Positions 42,501 through 52,200 of a DNA stretch of 64,000 nucleotides are shown piece after piece. The stretch is from NCBI GenBank assembly GCA_963989385.1, contig OZ022501.1:24808602-24872601 (forward strand), read 5' to 3'. Origin of the DNA: Ctena decussata (taxonomy: Eukaryota; Mollusca; Bivalvia; Lucinida; Lucinidae). Each line of letters starts with the position of its first letter. Within the stretch, counting starts at the first letter, position 1. The translations under genes and the position numbers were made by a program. Below the pieces are notes generated by a model. It saw nothing but the letters and a program-made list of their open reading frames with translations, was not told where the DNA came from and did not search any database.

Positions 42501-44717
42501 GGGGTAACAGAGATAATTTAGTGATAATTATCCATATTTCTCCATAAAAACATATTTTGTGACCCATCATTAGAACCGTCTCATCGAGACGGTTCTAATG
42601 AGGGGCCACAATATATGTTTTTGTTGAGAAATAAGAAAAATTATCTTTGAATTATCCTCAGTACCCCCTCTTATCTGGAGCTCTGGCCTGACTGTTCGGG
42701 ATGTGGCCATCATTGGAAATAAGAAAAGGTAACATTGCAGAGATCAGTGTAAATTGTGCAAACTATATTTGACAAATCCATCGGACCAGAGTCCATAATG
42801 GTTTCCTTGAGGGAGCAAATTCTTTCCTTTAAAGCAGTGTTTACTGAAATTGACCCTTTCCATTTATTATTTGAAATGACTGTTAACTTATTTATATGAA
42901 ATTTGGGCAGGAATACTGCTTTAAGAGAAAACCCTGCCTTTCTGGAGATGTATCCTTTCATCTACAGATGTCCAAGTGCAGTAGGTAGTATTGTATCTAA
43001 ACAAGTTTTCCATTATCTTTCAGTTTATGATGAAAGATTTATACTACCAAAGTTATGAAGACTTCACTGAAGACAGTCAAGCCAGTCCTTCCCTTGATAT
43101 TAAAGTATGTTCCATTACTTGTATTCTTTTCATACTCAACATAAATACAATACTTTATTTTGGGTCTATAGAAAGGCATGGCATTATCAGTGAACAGCTT
43201 TATACTGAGATTCGCCTGCGAAGGAATACAAAGCAAACAAACATTACATGTTCATTTGCCTTGTAGTACCTTTTAGTTGAGTCACAATGGAGCAATGACA
43301 TTTATTTATGATATTTAATCCCAGATCAGACTGCTCCTGATCAGGAGCAGTCTGATCTGGGTCTGCACTGTTAGTTCACTTTGGGCTGAACATTGGATGA
43401 ATATCCTGGAAGATTCACCAATTTAGCCCTAGATCCCAGTGAGGACTCTTCCAACTGAGTTTGATTTTAGTCTGTTCACCGTTTGAGGGAACTGTTTGTT
43501 CAGGAATTGTTTTAGATGTAAACAGTGTTGACTGTGGCATCTGAACTGGCCCCGAGGTTATAAAACTTTTTTCATGCTCAACTCAGCTGAGCATGAAATT
43601 AAACCTCCTGATAATTAGCAAATTACTGATAAGTAGAGTTATTTTCATGCTGAGTTTTGCCGAGTATGAAATTTTCTCTGCTTATGAATATGAAAATGCC
43701 AACATTAGTTGGCATTTTCATATTTATCAGCAGAGAAAATTTCATGCTCAGCTGAGTTGAGCACGAAAAAAGTTTTATAACCTCGGGGCCTGGTGTGTGA
43801 TGTCACTGTTAGGACAAGTCCATGTAATAAACTGCTGAGCACTAACGCATCTTATGTTTACATCAGTATACACACAAAGAGGTGTGTTCAATAGCGTAAC
43901 AATGTAATGATTGCGAGCAGTCTGTGTGCTGGTACAAAGTTGTACACAAATTATGTACAACTAGGTACCAGCATATTGATGGCCTGTGGGTTCTGGTCGA
44001 GCTGTTGCTGTTTTGAATGCATATATGCTGTATTGAAAAAAATTATGCAAATGTAAATCTGTCTTATCATGAGGAATCATTAGCTTGCCAGCTACATTTA
44101 TGGTGAAAGAACCAACATGGTTTGAATGAACAACAAATTCTTTTGTTTATGATATTATATCATTCATAATTTTCATGATGGCAGTCATACAACATACAAA
44201 CAAGAAACATATACAGAACATACATATGAAATATCAATAAATATTGCACTTTTTGTAGTACTGAACCGTATCTTTACAAGTCTTAAGTAAAAATTCTAAA
44301 AATTGGGACGCCTTCATTAAATGAGGTAGATATCCTAAAATGGTACAGTTACATTTTACAATGTAGTAAAGTGTCAGAACGATGCAGCTGGAATTGCAAA
44401 CAGTGCAGAGCCTGATCAGACTGCTCAATGAGGAGCAGTCTGATCTGGGTCTGCACATTTTGCCAATCTGTCCCAATACTTAGAATTTTTATCATAAATA
44501 ATGATCAAACCTTTGGTGGAAACAGATAAAACAAGCATTTCCAGAGTGGCTTGTTCTTATTTAATTTCTGTATAATTGAGAATAATAGGAACTATCGTAA
44601 CGTATTGTCAGTGATTTTGTTTAATTTCAGACTCATTCTAACAGTACTGAGGACTTCCATGAAAAGTGGTTTGCATGGGTGAAGAATATAAAACTAGGTC
44701 TGGTTGTCCAAAACTAA
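30456..44717 (+). CDS. C8orf76: C8orf76 homologue (TPR-like protein), complete
   Basis: Nine coding exons (30456-30557, 31162-31285, 32264-32376, 33422-33506, 38455-39160, 39722-39794, 41301-41360, 43024-43104, 44631-44717) join in phase with GT/AG borders into a 476-aa protein. I recognise the pattern of human C8orf76: an acidic N-terminus, a WF(x)nSR..KYRADYYFGKQQYQLAVDSY helix pair, a second TPR-like pair (NRVMRKDMLESLARCYGYLG, DKEQALKIVGEL), then ELTLFHPYNAQFWLMLITAY, a VRARLLL segment, and a C-terminal FHEKWFAW. The family is poorly characterised; a TPR-type scaffold is what the sequence supports. Exon 5 adds about 200 polar, low-complexity residues (roughly 165-360) not expected in a folded repeat. 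It is divergent from the METTL24-like gene and convergent with TRAPPC12. Intron 4 (33507-38454) carries a LINE remnant. The final codons and stop lie in a repeat. Confidence 0.85.
30828..31044. mobile_element. TA-flanked MITE, family E
   Basis: Starts CAGTCAACTCTCGATATCTC and ends GATATATCAAGAGTTGACT. An internal palindrome around 'ttttctggtcccagaaaa' has arms 'actactgatatctcaaagtaaa' and its complement. TA precedes the element and TA lies at the other end. A mariner-type non-autonomous element is likely. Confidence 0.85.
31162..31285 (+). CDS. C8orf76: C8orf76 homologue exon 2
   Basis: Acceptor gtaatttcag, donor ATGG|gtatga. Reads WFLTAEGDDDESRSNIRKYR and ADYYFGKQQYQLAVDSYKEG. The following intron contains a family A MITE. 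Confidence 0.88.
31391..31628. mobile_element. Palindromic MITE, family A, TA flanks
   Basis: TGAGCCGCCACACGAGAAAA to TTTTTTCGCGTCACGGCTCG, preceded and followed by TA. Lies in intron 2 of the C8orf76 homologue. Confidence 0.85.
31685..31795. repeat. Inverted repeat
   Basis: Arms 'catgtatgtttttttt.aatgcagc' and 'gctgcattgaaaaaaacatacgtg', with inner arms TTGATAGACACTGAA / TTCAGTGTCTATCAA, around 'tatatatac'. Intronic. Confidence 0.75.
32090..32220. repeat. Family D remnant
   Basis: 'tctgagataatttttttt', 'ggcaagacagttctgttgaggggtcacaa' and a short end show an eroded family D copy. It ends about 40 bp before exon 3 of the C8orf76 homologue. Confidence 0.45.
32264..32376 (+). CDS. C8orf76: C8orf76 homologue exon 3
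   Basis: Acceptor ctcattgtag, donor TTG|gtatgt. Reads YLSSQNRVMRKDMLESLARC and YGYLGDKEQALKIVGEL. Confidence 0.88.
32871..33205. repeat. Interspersed repeat, family C (copy 3)
   Basis: AGAGGATCTTCCATGAGTGC to AATATGATAA. Same family as 2366-2718 and 11131-11480. Intron 3 of the C8orf76 homologue. Confidence 0.75.
33422..33506 (+). CDS. C8orf76: C8orf76 homologue exon 4
   Basis: Acceptor atttttag, donor CAAG|gtaaat. Reads MSDVSTTDNMVQILMLKQQI then LNMLGMVQ, with a split Asp codon. Confidence 0.85.
33895..36800 (+). pseudogene. Decayed non-LTR retrotransposon (RT, C-terminal zinc-knuckle), interrupted
   Basis: Reverse-transcriptase motifs occur in order across broken frames: NYQGISLLDTFGKIYRSVLN, SQSGFREGYSTTDNAFIL, then after a frameshift near 34230 DSVHRDKLWQILRTVGIKG, PAGMKQGCLLS and IFINDLAE. 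A 977-bp insertion (34480-35456) follows, then the catalytic FADDIALI box (35511-35535) and the RT thumb. The C-terminal part continues in three frames to CPFGCNSIEDEYHFLMAC (about 36480-36530), a C-C-H-C motif usual at the end of many LINE ORF2 proteins. It ends in an (ACTT)n tail at about 36790. The endonuclease half is missing. Clade is uncertain. Lies in intron 4, same strand as the gene. Confidence 0.85.
34480..35456. mobile_element. DNA transposon-like insertion inside the LINE remnant
   Basis: Termini CTCGAGGACTTAAAAAAGGC and its near-complement ending AAAGTCCTCGAG, 977 bp apart. TATA sits on both outer sides, but the palindrome extends into it, so the exact boundary and duplication are uncertain. 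No transposase seen. It separates two RT motif blocks. Confidence 0.75.
36928..37320. repeat. Two head-to-tail family F repeats
   Basis: The junction 'gaacaactgggcccagttgttcaaag' (37079-37104) joins two copies, each with 'gcaaaagctcctcatatt' or 'gagaagcttttgcattctcac' inside and TGGGCCC ends. Related copies: 62641-62872, 15207-15462, 44700-44890. Confidence 0.6.
38210..38434. mobile_element. Palindromic MITE, family A, next to an exon
   Basis: TGAGCTGCAACCAACAAAGTG to the 'gccactttgttttgtcttat' end. It stops about 20 bp before the acceptor of exon 5 of the C8orf76 homologue. Confidence 0.75.
38455..39160 (+). CDS. C8orf76: C8orf76 homologue exon 5 (long, polar insert)
   Basis: Acceptor tttgttttag, donor GCAAG|gtttgt. 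Starts EIEVIKELTLFHPYNAQFWL, then about 190 residues rich in Ser, Glu, Lys and Asn, and returns to PSQLIILTFCVRA. A family A MITE ends about 20 bp before the acceptor. Confidence 0.88.
39722..39794 (+). CDS. C8orf76: C8orf76 homologue exon 6
   Basis: Acceptor gtcttttacag, donor TCTCAG|gtatga. Reads LLLKGVQGTIGSFLKARNLE then QLSQ. A 90-bp palindrome begins about 7 bp downstream. Confidence 0.85.
39801..39892. repeat. Near-perfect inverted repeat after exon 6
   Basis: Arms of about 38 bp (AAAAAATCAATTACCCTAAA... / complement) around 'ggattgacaatcc'. Close to the donor of exon 6. Confidence 0.85.
40925..41112. repeat. Family D MITE, degraded
   Basis: CAGTGCTCCATATATGAGG, 'gatccctcatcagaactgtct' and 'agaggggtcaaaacagatgttttta' mark an eroded copy ending near 'actggagcagtg'. 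It lies in intron 6 of the C8orf76 homologue. Confidence 0.6.
41301..41360 (+). CDS. C8orf76: C8orf76 homologue exon 7
   Basis: Acceptor tgcattatag, donor ACTGAG|gtaaga. Reads IDKEIESLGLDDSVVQAATE; human C8orf76 has a similar short acidic helix here. Confidence 0.82.
41654..41875. mobile_element. Foldback with internal duplication
   Basis: Outer arms GAATTTTATTTTTGTGGATT and complement at 41848-41870. The block 'gtaaacgccggcgaatcactcacaaa' is duplicated on the left arm (41691, 41749). The loop is 'aaagcccttcgggcttt'. Flanking 'taattcc'/'ggaattat' may belong to an outer element. Confidence 0.8.
42483..42685. mobile_element. Hairpin MITE, family D, 7-bp direct flank repeat
   Basis: CAGTGCTCCAGATAAGAAGG to CTTATCTGGAGCTCTG, with GCCTGAC on both sides (42476-42482, 42686-42692). 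Intron 7 of the C8orf76 homologue. Confidence 0.85.
43024..43104 (+). CDS. C8orf76: C8orf76 homologue exon 8
   Basis: Acceptor ttatctttcag, donor ATTAAA|gtatgt. Reads FMMKDLYYQSYEDFTEDSQA then SPSLDIK. Confidence 0.8.
43322..43372. repeat. Short hairpin repeat
   Basis: CAGATCAGACTGCTCC TGAT GGAGCAGTCTGATCTG: same palindrome family as 8048-8125 and 44403-44448. It lies in intron 8 of the C8orf76 homologue and differs from the first copy mainly in its loop. Confidence 0.65.
43550..43788. mobile_element. Foldback element
   Basis: Arms CCCCGAGGTTATAAAACTTT... and ...AAAGTTTTATAACCTCGGGG, each holding two copies of 'tcatgctcagctgagc'-type motifs. The centre is 'gccaac..attagttggc'. Intron 8 of the C8orf76 homologue. 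Confidence 0.85.
44403..44452. repeat. Short hairpin repeat
   Basis: AGACTGCTCAATGAGGAGCAGTCT with 'tgatc' on both sides. Third copy of the short hairpin family, 180 bp before exon 9. Its outer sequence 'gtgcagagcc..ctgcaca' is also partly self-complementary. Confidence 0.6.
44631..44717 (+). CDS. C8orf76: C8orf76 homologue exon 9 (stop inside a repeat)
   Basis: Acceptor tttaatttcag. Reads THSNSTEDFHEKWFAWVKNI then KLGLVVQN and stop. The last ~17 bases match the 'tggttgttcaaaactaa' start of repeat family F (compare 2252-2268). Confidence 0.82.
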   Translation, partial: THSNSTEDFHEKWFAWVKNIKLGLVVQN

Positions 44718-44890
44718 CAGTCACTAGTTAACGAGTTGTTCAATTTTCGAACATATTGTACGTAAAAACTTTGCCATGTGTTGCCAAAAAAATGTGACCA
44801 TTTTGTCAGCAAAAATATGAGCGCACTTGATTTTTATTTTTTAAGTACCATAAGACTTAATAAAACAGAGAAATTAAACATTTAAAATAG
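44700..44890 (+). repeat. Family F repeat providing stop codon, 3' UTR and a poly-A signal
   Basis: Begins 'ctggttgtccaaaactaa' inside exon 9. It contains 'actagttaacgag', 'tgccaaaaaaatgtga' and 'agacttaataaaac', as in copies near 2250-2340 and 13140-13270. AATAAA at 44859-44864 is 142 bp after the stop and is the best candidate signal. Confidence 0.6.
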
Positions 44891-44999
44891 AAAATGTCTT
44901 CTTTCTTTTTAGTTTCTTTCCTTGCCATGCACTTGTTTCTCTTGTTAAGGTAATTGGTACATTTCTATTTTTATCCACAATTTACATAGCAGAACAACT

Positions 45000-45200
45000 T
45001 TAATCGCTTCCTGCTCACTGTCCCCGATGACAATACCCCTTAAAAGGCAGCATTTCTAATAGGAAGGAGCTTCCTCTGAGGAGGAGCATATTCTTTTCCT
45101 TCACAAAAAAACTGACCCATGTTGAGAATGGAGGCAAAATGGTAGTGGCAGAGTTATTCCCCCTGAAAAAGTACTTTCCATTCACCTACTAAACCTTCAC
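45000..45200. repeat. Family B repeat between convergent genes
   Basis: 'aggaaggagcttcctctgag' and 'gaggagcatattcttttcct' with 'ggcaaaatggtagtggcagagttattcc' match other family B copies. A second copy is at 45570-45690 (TTGCTCCAACAGGAGCAA). Confidence 0.55.
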
Positions 45201-45739
45201 CTAAGTGTACACATACAGGGCTGGGCTATGTTAGATGGCTCATGATGATCACCAGTATGGGCATTACCTTTTACCGGCAACCGATGCCCAAGTTTGAAGA
45301 TGGTATTAAATTTGGCTTGTTTTGGTAAATGCATGGATGCAAAGCTCGATAAAGTGTGACTCTCGTAGTAACTCTGGGATATTTTTTATTTCTTCTCATC
45401 AGAACCACTTAGAAATTCTGATGAGGGATCACTTTTGTCTTCATTAAAATCCTATGTTGTGAAGGCAGTCCTAAAGAAGACCTACACTTACATTTTTGTG
45501 GAAATATATTAAAGAAAACAACTTCTGTAACTTCGTGTTTGCTTTCTTGGGCTTAATAGCTCTTTAAAAAAGGGGTCTACTCTTAAAGGAAAGAATTTGC
45601 TCCAACAGGAGCAAATTCTTTCCTCTAAGAGTTGACCCCTCTTGAAATGGGGGTAGCAATGAAAATAGCAGAGTTGCTTATTACATCATAATTATCATGA
45701 AAAGTCCCCCTTTTTTGGCGATCTCTCTCTATATATAGT

Positions 45740-45955
45740 CAGTTCTTGATATCTCAAAGTCAAAGTTGATCTCAAACTACTGATATCTCGAAGTAAATTT
45801 TCTGGTCCCAGAAAATTTACTTGGAGATATCAGTAGTTTGACATACCCTGACTTGGAATGTAGTGAAAAAAATGAAATGTCTCCAAATTATATTTTTCTT
45901 TGATACAAGATGGTACTTTGAGATATCTGTGTTTGAGATAAAGAGAGTTAACTAC
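45740..45955. mobile_element. Family E MITE at the 3' end of TRAPPC12
   Basis: 'agtcagttcttgatatctcaaag' to 'gagataaagagagttaacta', with the internal 'ttttctggtcccagaaaa' palindrome. It starts about 16 bp past the TRAPPC12 stop codon (minus strand), so it occupies the 3' UTR. Confidence 0.8.
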
Positions 45956-45970
45956 ATGTCTATTCTCAAT

Positions 45971-46213
45971 CTATGTCATTTTCAAACAGACCACGGGGAA
46001 ACCGTCCCCCTTGTGTTTACTGACTAGATCCAATAAAGCTTGTTTCTTGTGTAGAGCCCTTGATGACTCCAGTTCATAAAGAGTACACAGATTAAACAGA
46101 ATTCCCTCATGTAAGTTCTTATCAGGGTTGCTATGAACAAGCGCCTCCAGTGACTTTAAAGCATCTTTGAGTCGTCCCAGGTATAGACAGCAGACTGCCA
46201 TATTATTTACGGC
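45971..46213 (-). CDS. TRAPPC12: TRAPPC12 last exon
   Basis: Acceptor tttttcag. Reads AVNNMAVCCLYLGRLKDALK, then HEGILFNLCTLYELESSRAL, ending CLKMT and stop. Closest match in the window to a known vertebrate protein. Confidence 0.95.
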   Translation of the reverse strand, partial: AVNNMAVCCLYLGRLKDALKSLEALVHSNPDKNLHEGILFNLCTLYELESSRALHKKQALLDLVSKHKGDGFPVVCLKMT

Positions 46214-49200
46214 CTGAAAAAAGGAAGAAACTATGACCAGCTGAGAAAACCATGTTGGAAATGCAACAGCATTATCTGCACATCTGTGCAGTCAGATAAG
46301 TATTTTGCAATGAATTTATATCAAGAGACCTTCTTGTCAAGATGTTAGTTTCCCAAACGGCTCAAGGTAACAAATCCAAGTTCTAGATTTGTTCCCTTGA
46401 GCCTCTTGAGAAAACAATGTTATTAGAGTTACAACAATAATAGCAACAGTGTGAAGAGAATAATGCTAGCCCATACTGGACTGTTAAGATTAGAGCTATT
46501 GTAAGAAAATCTTTGCCCAGTTATTTTGCAAACTAGGAAAGCTAAAACCAGCCTGCACATGCTGATACCCTGATAATTTAACTATGTCAATTCTATAACA
46601 CGAAATACACAGACACTGTGTGAACAAACAATATTTGCACACACCATAAAACTATTTTTCTCGTTTGAAAAACGCTGGGAGATTATCTTGGCTGGAGTGA
46701 AATGTAACATTAATTTTGATAACTCCAGTTTGGATTAATTTGGCATTCTGTTTGTGCTTTAAGTAATTTTTGGTACCATTGCTATATAACAAGACCTGTC
46801 AGCATTAAGGATAGTTGGCCTGACAGTGCCTTGCCCATCTAATAAAAATCTGTTAGCGAAAACATCTGAAACCAGGTGTGGACACTAAAGCCACCATCTG
46901 ACTGACAACAAAAGCTCTTCCCAAACTTTTGTACAGGCAAGCTAAAAACTTTGTTGAAATAACTGACCACTGCAGAACCATTTTCTATGCAAACCAGGGG
47001 TCGTATTCATAAAAGCACAAGTCGTTGCTATGCTGTTGCTAAGGCTGTATATCTATAAAGGATACAACTATGAAATTTGCTCAGGAGGAACAGTCTTTTC
47101 AGACTGTCCCTCCATAGCAAATTTCATAGTTGTAGGGAATCTCCTTTGAAGAAATTTAGCCTTAGCAACAGCATAGCAACCACTTAAGTCATTTTATGAA
47201 TACGGCCCCAGAGCTATGCCAATCCAAAATTTTGTTGTGAACATATATCTTATCGGTTGATATACATAAAGGGTCCTTCCTGTATAGCAAGCCATGGGCA
47301 CAAAAAGATCTTAAATCTTTTAAACACTTCAAACCAACGTTTTATCTTCAAACATAGTTTCAGATTTTCTATCCTAGAAATTCCTAGGGTCTCAATTTTA
47401 AGGACTTTATGGCATATTATAAATCAGTGGTTAAATAGGGAGTAAAACAGCAAACAACTTACTGCTGTGTTGGTTGGCTCTTCTGAAACAGCTGACCTGA
47501 ATAACTGGTATGCCTCGGAAAAGTTGTTCTGACACATTGCCTCAAAACCCCTGCAAACAATGACTCACAGCTTAAGCCTTTATATGTTATATGAAAGTGA
47601 ATGGGTATGTTTTCAGGAAAGCAAATGAATATAAACTCTTCAAGAATTGGCTCCTCTAGGAGCAAATTCTATTAAGAATGGATCCCTTCTCAGGAAAATT
47701 TCACTGCATGTGGAAGCAAACAGGAAGTCACAAGATGTTGCTATTCTTTGCAAAAGTGGCAGAAAAACATTGACATACTTGTAATACAGTAGCCTGCTGG
47801 GGCCGTATTCATAAAACGACTTAAGTGGTTGCTATGCTGTTGCTAAGGCTAAATTTCTTTGAAGGAGATTCCCTACAACTATGAAATTTGCTCTGGAGGA
47901 ACAGTCTTACAAAGACTGTTCCTCCAGACCAAATTTCATAGTTGTAGGGAATCTCCTTTATAGATATTTAGCCTTAGCAACCGCAGAGCAACGACTTAAG
48001 TGGCTTTATGAATACGGCCCCTGGAGATTATTGTATGAACTCTCATTCTTTCTTGGGCATTTTTACTTCCAGAGCTGGCACTTAAGCTCATAAATGTAAG
48101 TAAAATGATTTGAAAACTGATGTTTTCATCTCATTAATTGTGAAAAATACAAAGTTAAGTTTTTTAGCAACATCTGTGTGTTCTTTTCTGTGTGATATGT
48201 TATCTGCAAATACTCAAATATGCTCAGCCATCAGACCATAGTCTTTACAGCCAACAGGCCAGCTCAAATAATACAAAAAGGGAAAACTCATCAAACTGTA
48301 CAAATGCACAGGTCTTTTGACTTGATATAAGTTTTTATTCTGAGTAACAGAAAAGCTGGTCTACCTGTTCATGAGTAGGGTCCCTCTTACTTTAGCTTCT
48401 TGGTCATTGGATAAGCTGGCCACTTGTTGGAAATACTCAGCTGCCATGTTTAAGTTACCAATCTGAAATAAATTACAACAAATTAAAGACATAATAAATG
48501 CACATTATTAATACAAGTAAATGAACCTGTACTATGAGGTCACCGGTCTTAAGCAGCCAATTTTTGTGGGGCCCATGGGGTGACCCCTTAAGACAGGTTT
48601 GACTGTATATAAATACACAGTATTATGATAAAATATGCTTAAGAACAAAAGTTCTGCACAGATGTTAACTTAACATCTGTGCAGAACTTTTGTCCTTAAG
48701 TATACATTATTACTATAGAAACCCTATTGGTAATCTGTATCACTTCAAGTGGATGTTCCTTGCTCACAGGAGAAGCATGCTCTGAGTTTCATTCAGAACC
48801 TTGACATGCCAAACCTCGGATCAAGTTAACAGTAGTAGTGATTTGTGTACTAGTTTCCTTGAGTATTTAGTAGTACAATCTAAGTAAAACCCAAATTGTT
48901 TTCATATCATGTTGCTTTTATGTTTGACTCAGTGAAAGAGCCACGTCAACCTGCATAGTCTAATCTAAGTTGACTTTCATACTAGTCAGGTCCAAACATT
49001 GTTAATTCAAACAAGGGAAACTGATCAGACTATGCAGATGTTCAGACCAATCTGATTCCTTGGGTTTCACTATTGCTACAAGTCACCATTTCTTTCGGAA
49101 CAACTTATGGTGAATGAGTAAACTGTCATGGAAAGTAACTCTGCCATTTTTTTTTTATCCCTTTTCAATGATGGTAAACTCTTACAGGCAAGAATTTGCT

Positions 49201-52200
49201 CCTCTACGATTAAATCCTTTACTTAAGAGCAAAACCCTTTTTGAAAAGGTTTTGTTGCTCATGGAAGCAAACAAAAAAGTCACACAAGTTGTCTCCCTTT
49301 GAAAAACTGACAGAACTAGAACTGTCGGGAACCGACAATACCCCCGCTTTACTGCTACAATTAGCAAGAAATGATTGAATCAAATGTAGTTGCTCACACT
49401 GAATTCTATAAATGGTAAGAAAATATAGTCTTACCTGTCATAAGAGATCACACTATTAAGGGGTCACACTTCTTAAGTTCTCATCTTTTTGCGGTCCCCT
49501 GAACCAAAAACAGTGCAAATGAACCTGTTTTAAGGGGTCAGCTGGCGTGAGCAGCCTATTTGTGTGTGTCCCCTTGAGTAGCGTCTTAAGACAGGTATGA
49601 CTGTAATAAATATGATGAAAATAGCTAGTCTGCTGGTTTTGCCTGCTTCCAAAGAATCCGCCTTTTCAGAATCTATACATATCTTACCCGTCAATGCATC
49701 AATGGATTTGTCTTGGCTTTATTTCTTAAGGTTCTGTCACACTGCTACATGAAGTTTCTGTCCCCTAGTAAGCTTGTATATGGTACAGCCATAAGAACAT
49801 GGAAATGGTCACTGTAAGGCACTGGGATGCTGGAGAGTAGTAGTGAAAGCTGCAGATCTCTGTTAATGTATATATGATCTAGACCTGAACCTTTCTTGTG
49901 GGTAGGTGATGAGACAAACTGATGAAATCCATAGTAAGATGTTACTTTCTCAAGGTCTTTTGACTGCTTACTTTCTTTGAGTATGTCTATGTTAAAGTCT
50001 CCAGACAGAATGGTCGGAACAGAATCACATGGTATATGAGACAGCAGGCTATCTAGCTGTTTCAAGAATGTAGTAGTTGGTACTCCAGGTGGGTTATAAA
50101 TTGCAACAATCAAGATTCTTTTTCCAGGGTCGTTTCTATCGGCCATTAAGACACACAGATACTGCAAATATGGCACTGTGCATGTCAGTTCTCGTATCAT
50201 AAGAAAATCTTTATGAATATGCACAGCTACTCCTCCATGTGGCATTCCTCTTGTTGAATGGTGGTCCTTCCTAATAAGAGCATAATCTTCAGAGATTGTT
50301 ATGCCATCAGAATTATCTGTTTGTTTTAACCATGTTTCAGTCAGTACAATAATATTACTGCTTGTGATATTAGTATCTGCTGATAAACACCTATGATGTG
50401 GCTTCAAGGGGTTTATGTTAATAAGACTCAGCTTGAAGTAGAGTGAAGATGGCACTGTTACAGTCCCTGGAACATCTACAGTGAATCTGAAACTTTCCAT
50501 TAGCCTGTGCATTTCCTGTTTTGAGCGTGTGTCTGCCCTCACTTTTTTACTATTGAAATCTCCAAGAATATACAATCCATTGAGGGATTTTACTCTACTA
50601 AGTGCTGTATACATCTGGCCAGCTCTAAATGATCCTGCAGTGGAAACAACAAGCTGTTCCACAGTTCTTCCTTGAGCTTTGTGGATGGTGATGCCCCATG
50701 CCAGAGCAAGTGGAAACTGTGACCTCTTGGCAGTGATCTTCCTTTGCCTCACCAAGACTTCCGCACGTGATACTGGTGTGGATACTGTGTCAGGCAGGAT
50801 TCTCTTCAACCTGGCTCTCACTGATTCCCCAACTCTGGTATCATCAAAGTGTACCAACACATACTTAGGTGTGTAAACTGAAAATTCTGGATCCATGGCA
50901 CTTGGTGGTGTAGGAATAAATCCTGTAACAGTTCCAGCTGCTGAATTGACCAGTCCATCAATAACATCAACATTCTTTGTCATCATCACTCGGGCACCAA
51001 CTGCAAGTTTCACTTCCTGTAGCATTCCAGATGCTTTTGCACCAAGAGATATATTGTCTACCCTTCCAGTCTGCTCATCTCTTTTGGAATCAATTGCAAG
51101 GATGGTTAATATAGGTACATTCAACATCTGTAACATTCTGTCATTATGCTGATCAACATCCTTGTTGTAAGCAAAGATGTGAAGAGCTTTCACAGGGTAT
51201 ACCACAGAGCTATCTAGTTGTTTTCCCTGAATTAAAAGCATATCTTCTTCTGTCTGTTGGTTTGTTCTGAACCTGTTCAGAGTGTTGGCAAATTGGGTAT
51301 CTTCTTTTTGTCTCATAATTTCCAATAACTCTGTACATTTAAAATGCTTTCTCCAAAGAGAACCATACAAAGCAGCTAAAGGATCTGATGTTGCTTCAAA
51401 CACTGGCTTTTGGCCAACAGGTGGCAGTTGGAAAAGATCCCCAACTGCAAGAATAGACACACCACCAAAAGGAGCATCAGATGTCATGACTTCTGAAAGT
51501 CTGTTATGTATCGTAAAAAGCTGATCCGCCCCAACCATTGATATTTCATCAATTATAAGGATGCATAAATTCCCAAGTTTTGATCTCATACTTGCCAGCT
51601 GTTCATTTGACAATCGTATATAATCATCATGCTTAGTGTGGTGCACAGGAAGGTTCAAGGCTGAGTGAAGGGTATGGCCTTCAATATTAAATGCTGCTGC
51701 ACCTGTCAGAGCACAAACCATAACAGTGATTTCATCTTCACCCTGACCAACATTCAAATGCCTTTTGGCTGTCTGTACAATTGTTTTAACAACATGACTT
51801 TTACCCACTCCTGCTCCTCCAGTTAGAAACAAGTAGAAAGGCGAGGGACGCTGGTTTGTTTTGTAAGTCATTGTCATTTTTGTACACCAGTCTAAAATGA
51901 ACTGATGTACTTGTTTTTGTTCTTCATTCAAACTAAGGATCATGTCCAACCACTTTGCATTTGATATCAACCGTGTCTGATGCTCATACTGACATTGATA
52001 AATGCCTAGATCTTGAGGCTGCATATATGAAGATGGTGTTATAGCTTCATATTTAGGATCAACTTCAGCACCCTGCATAGTATCTTCTGCTCTTTCTTGT
52101 TCTATCTGAGGGGCAAGTGTTGCCCAGGCATCCTCAGGTGGGCCATTCTGCTGTAAATCATTATAAGCTTGCCTAAATTCTTCTGCATTGGGTTCATATG

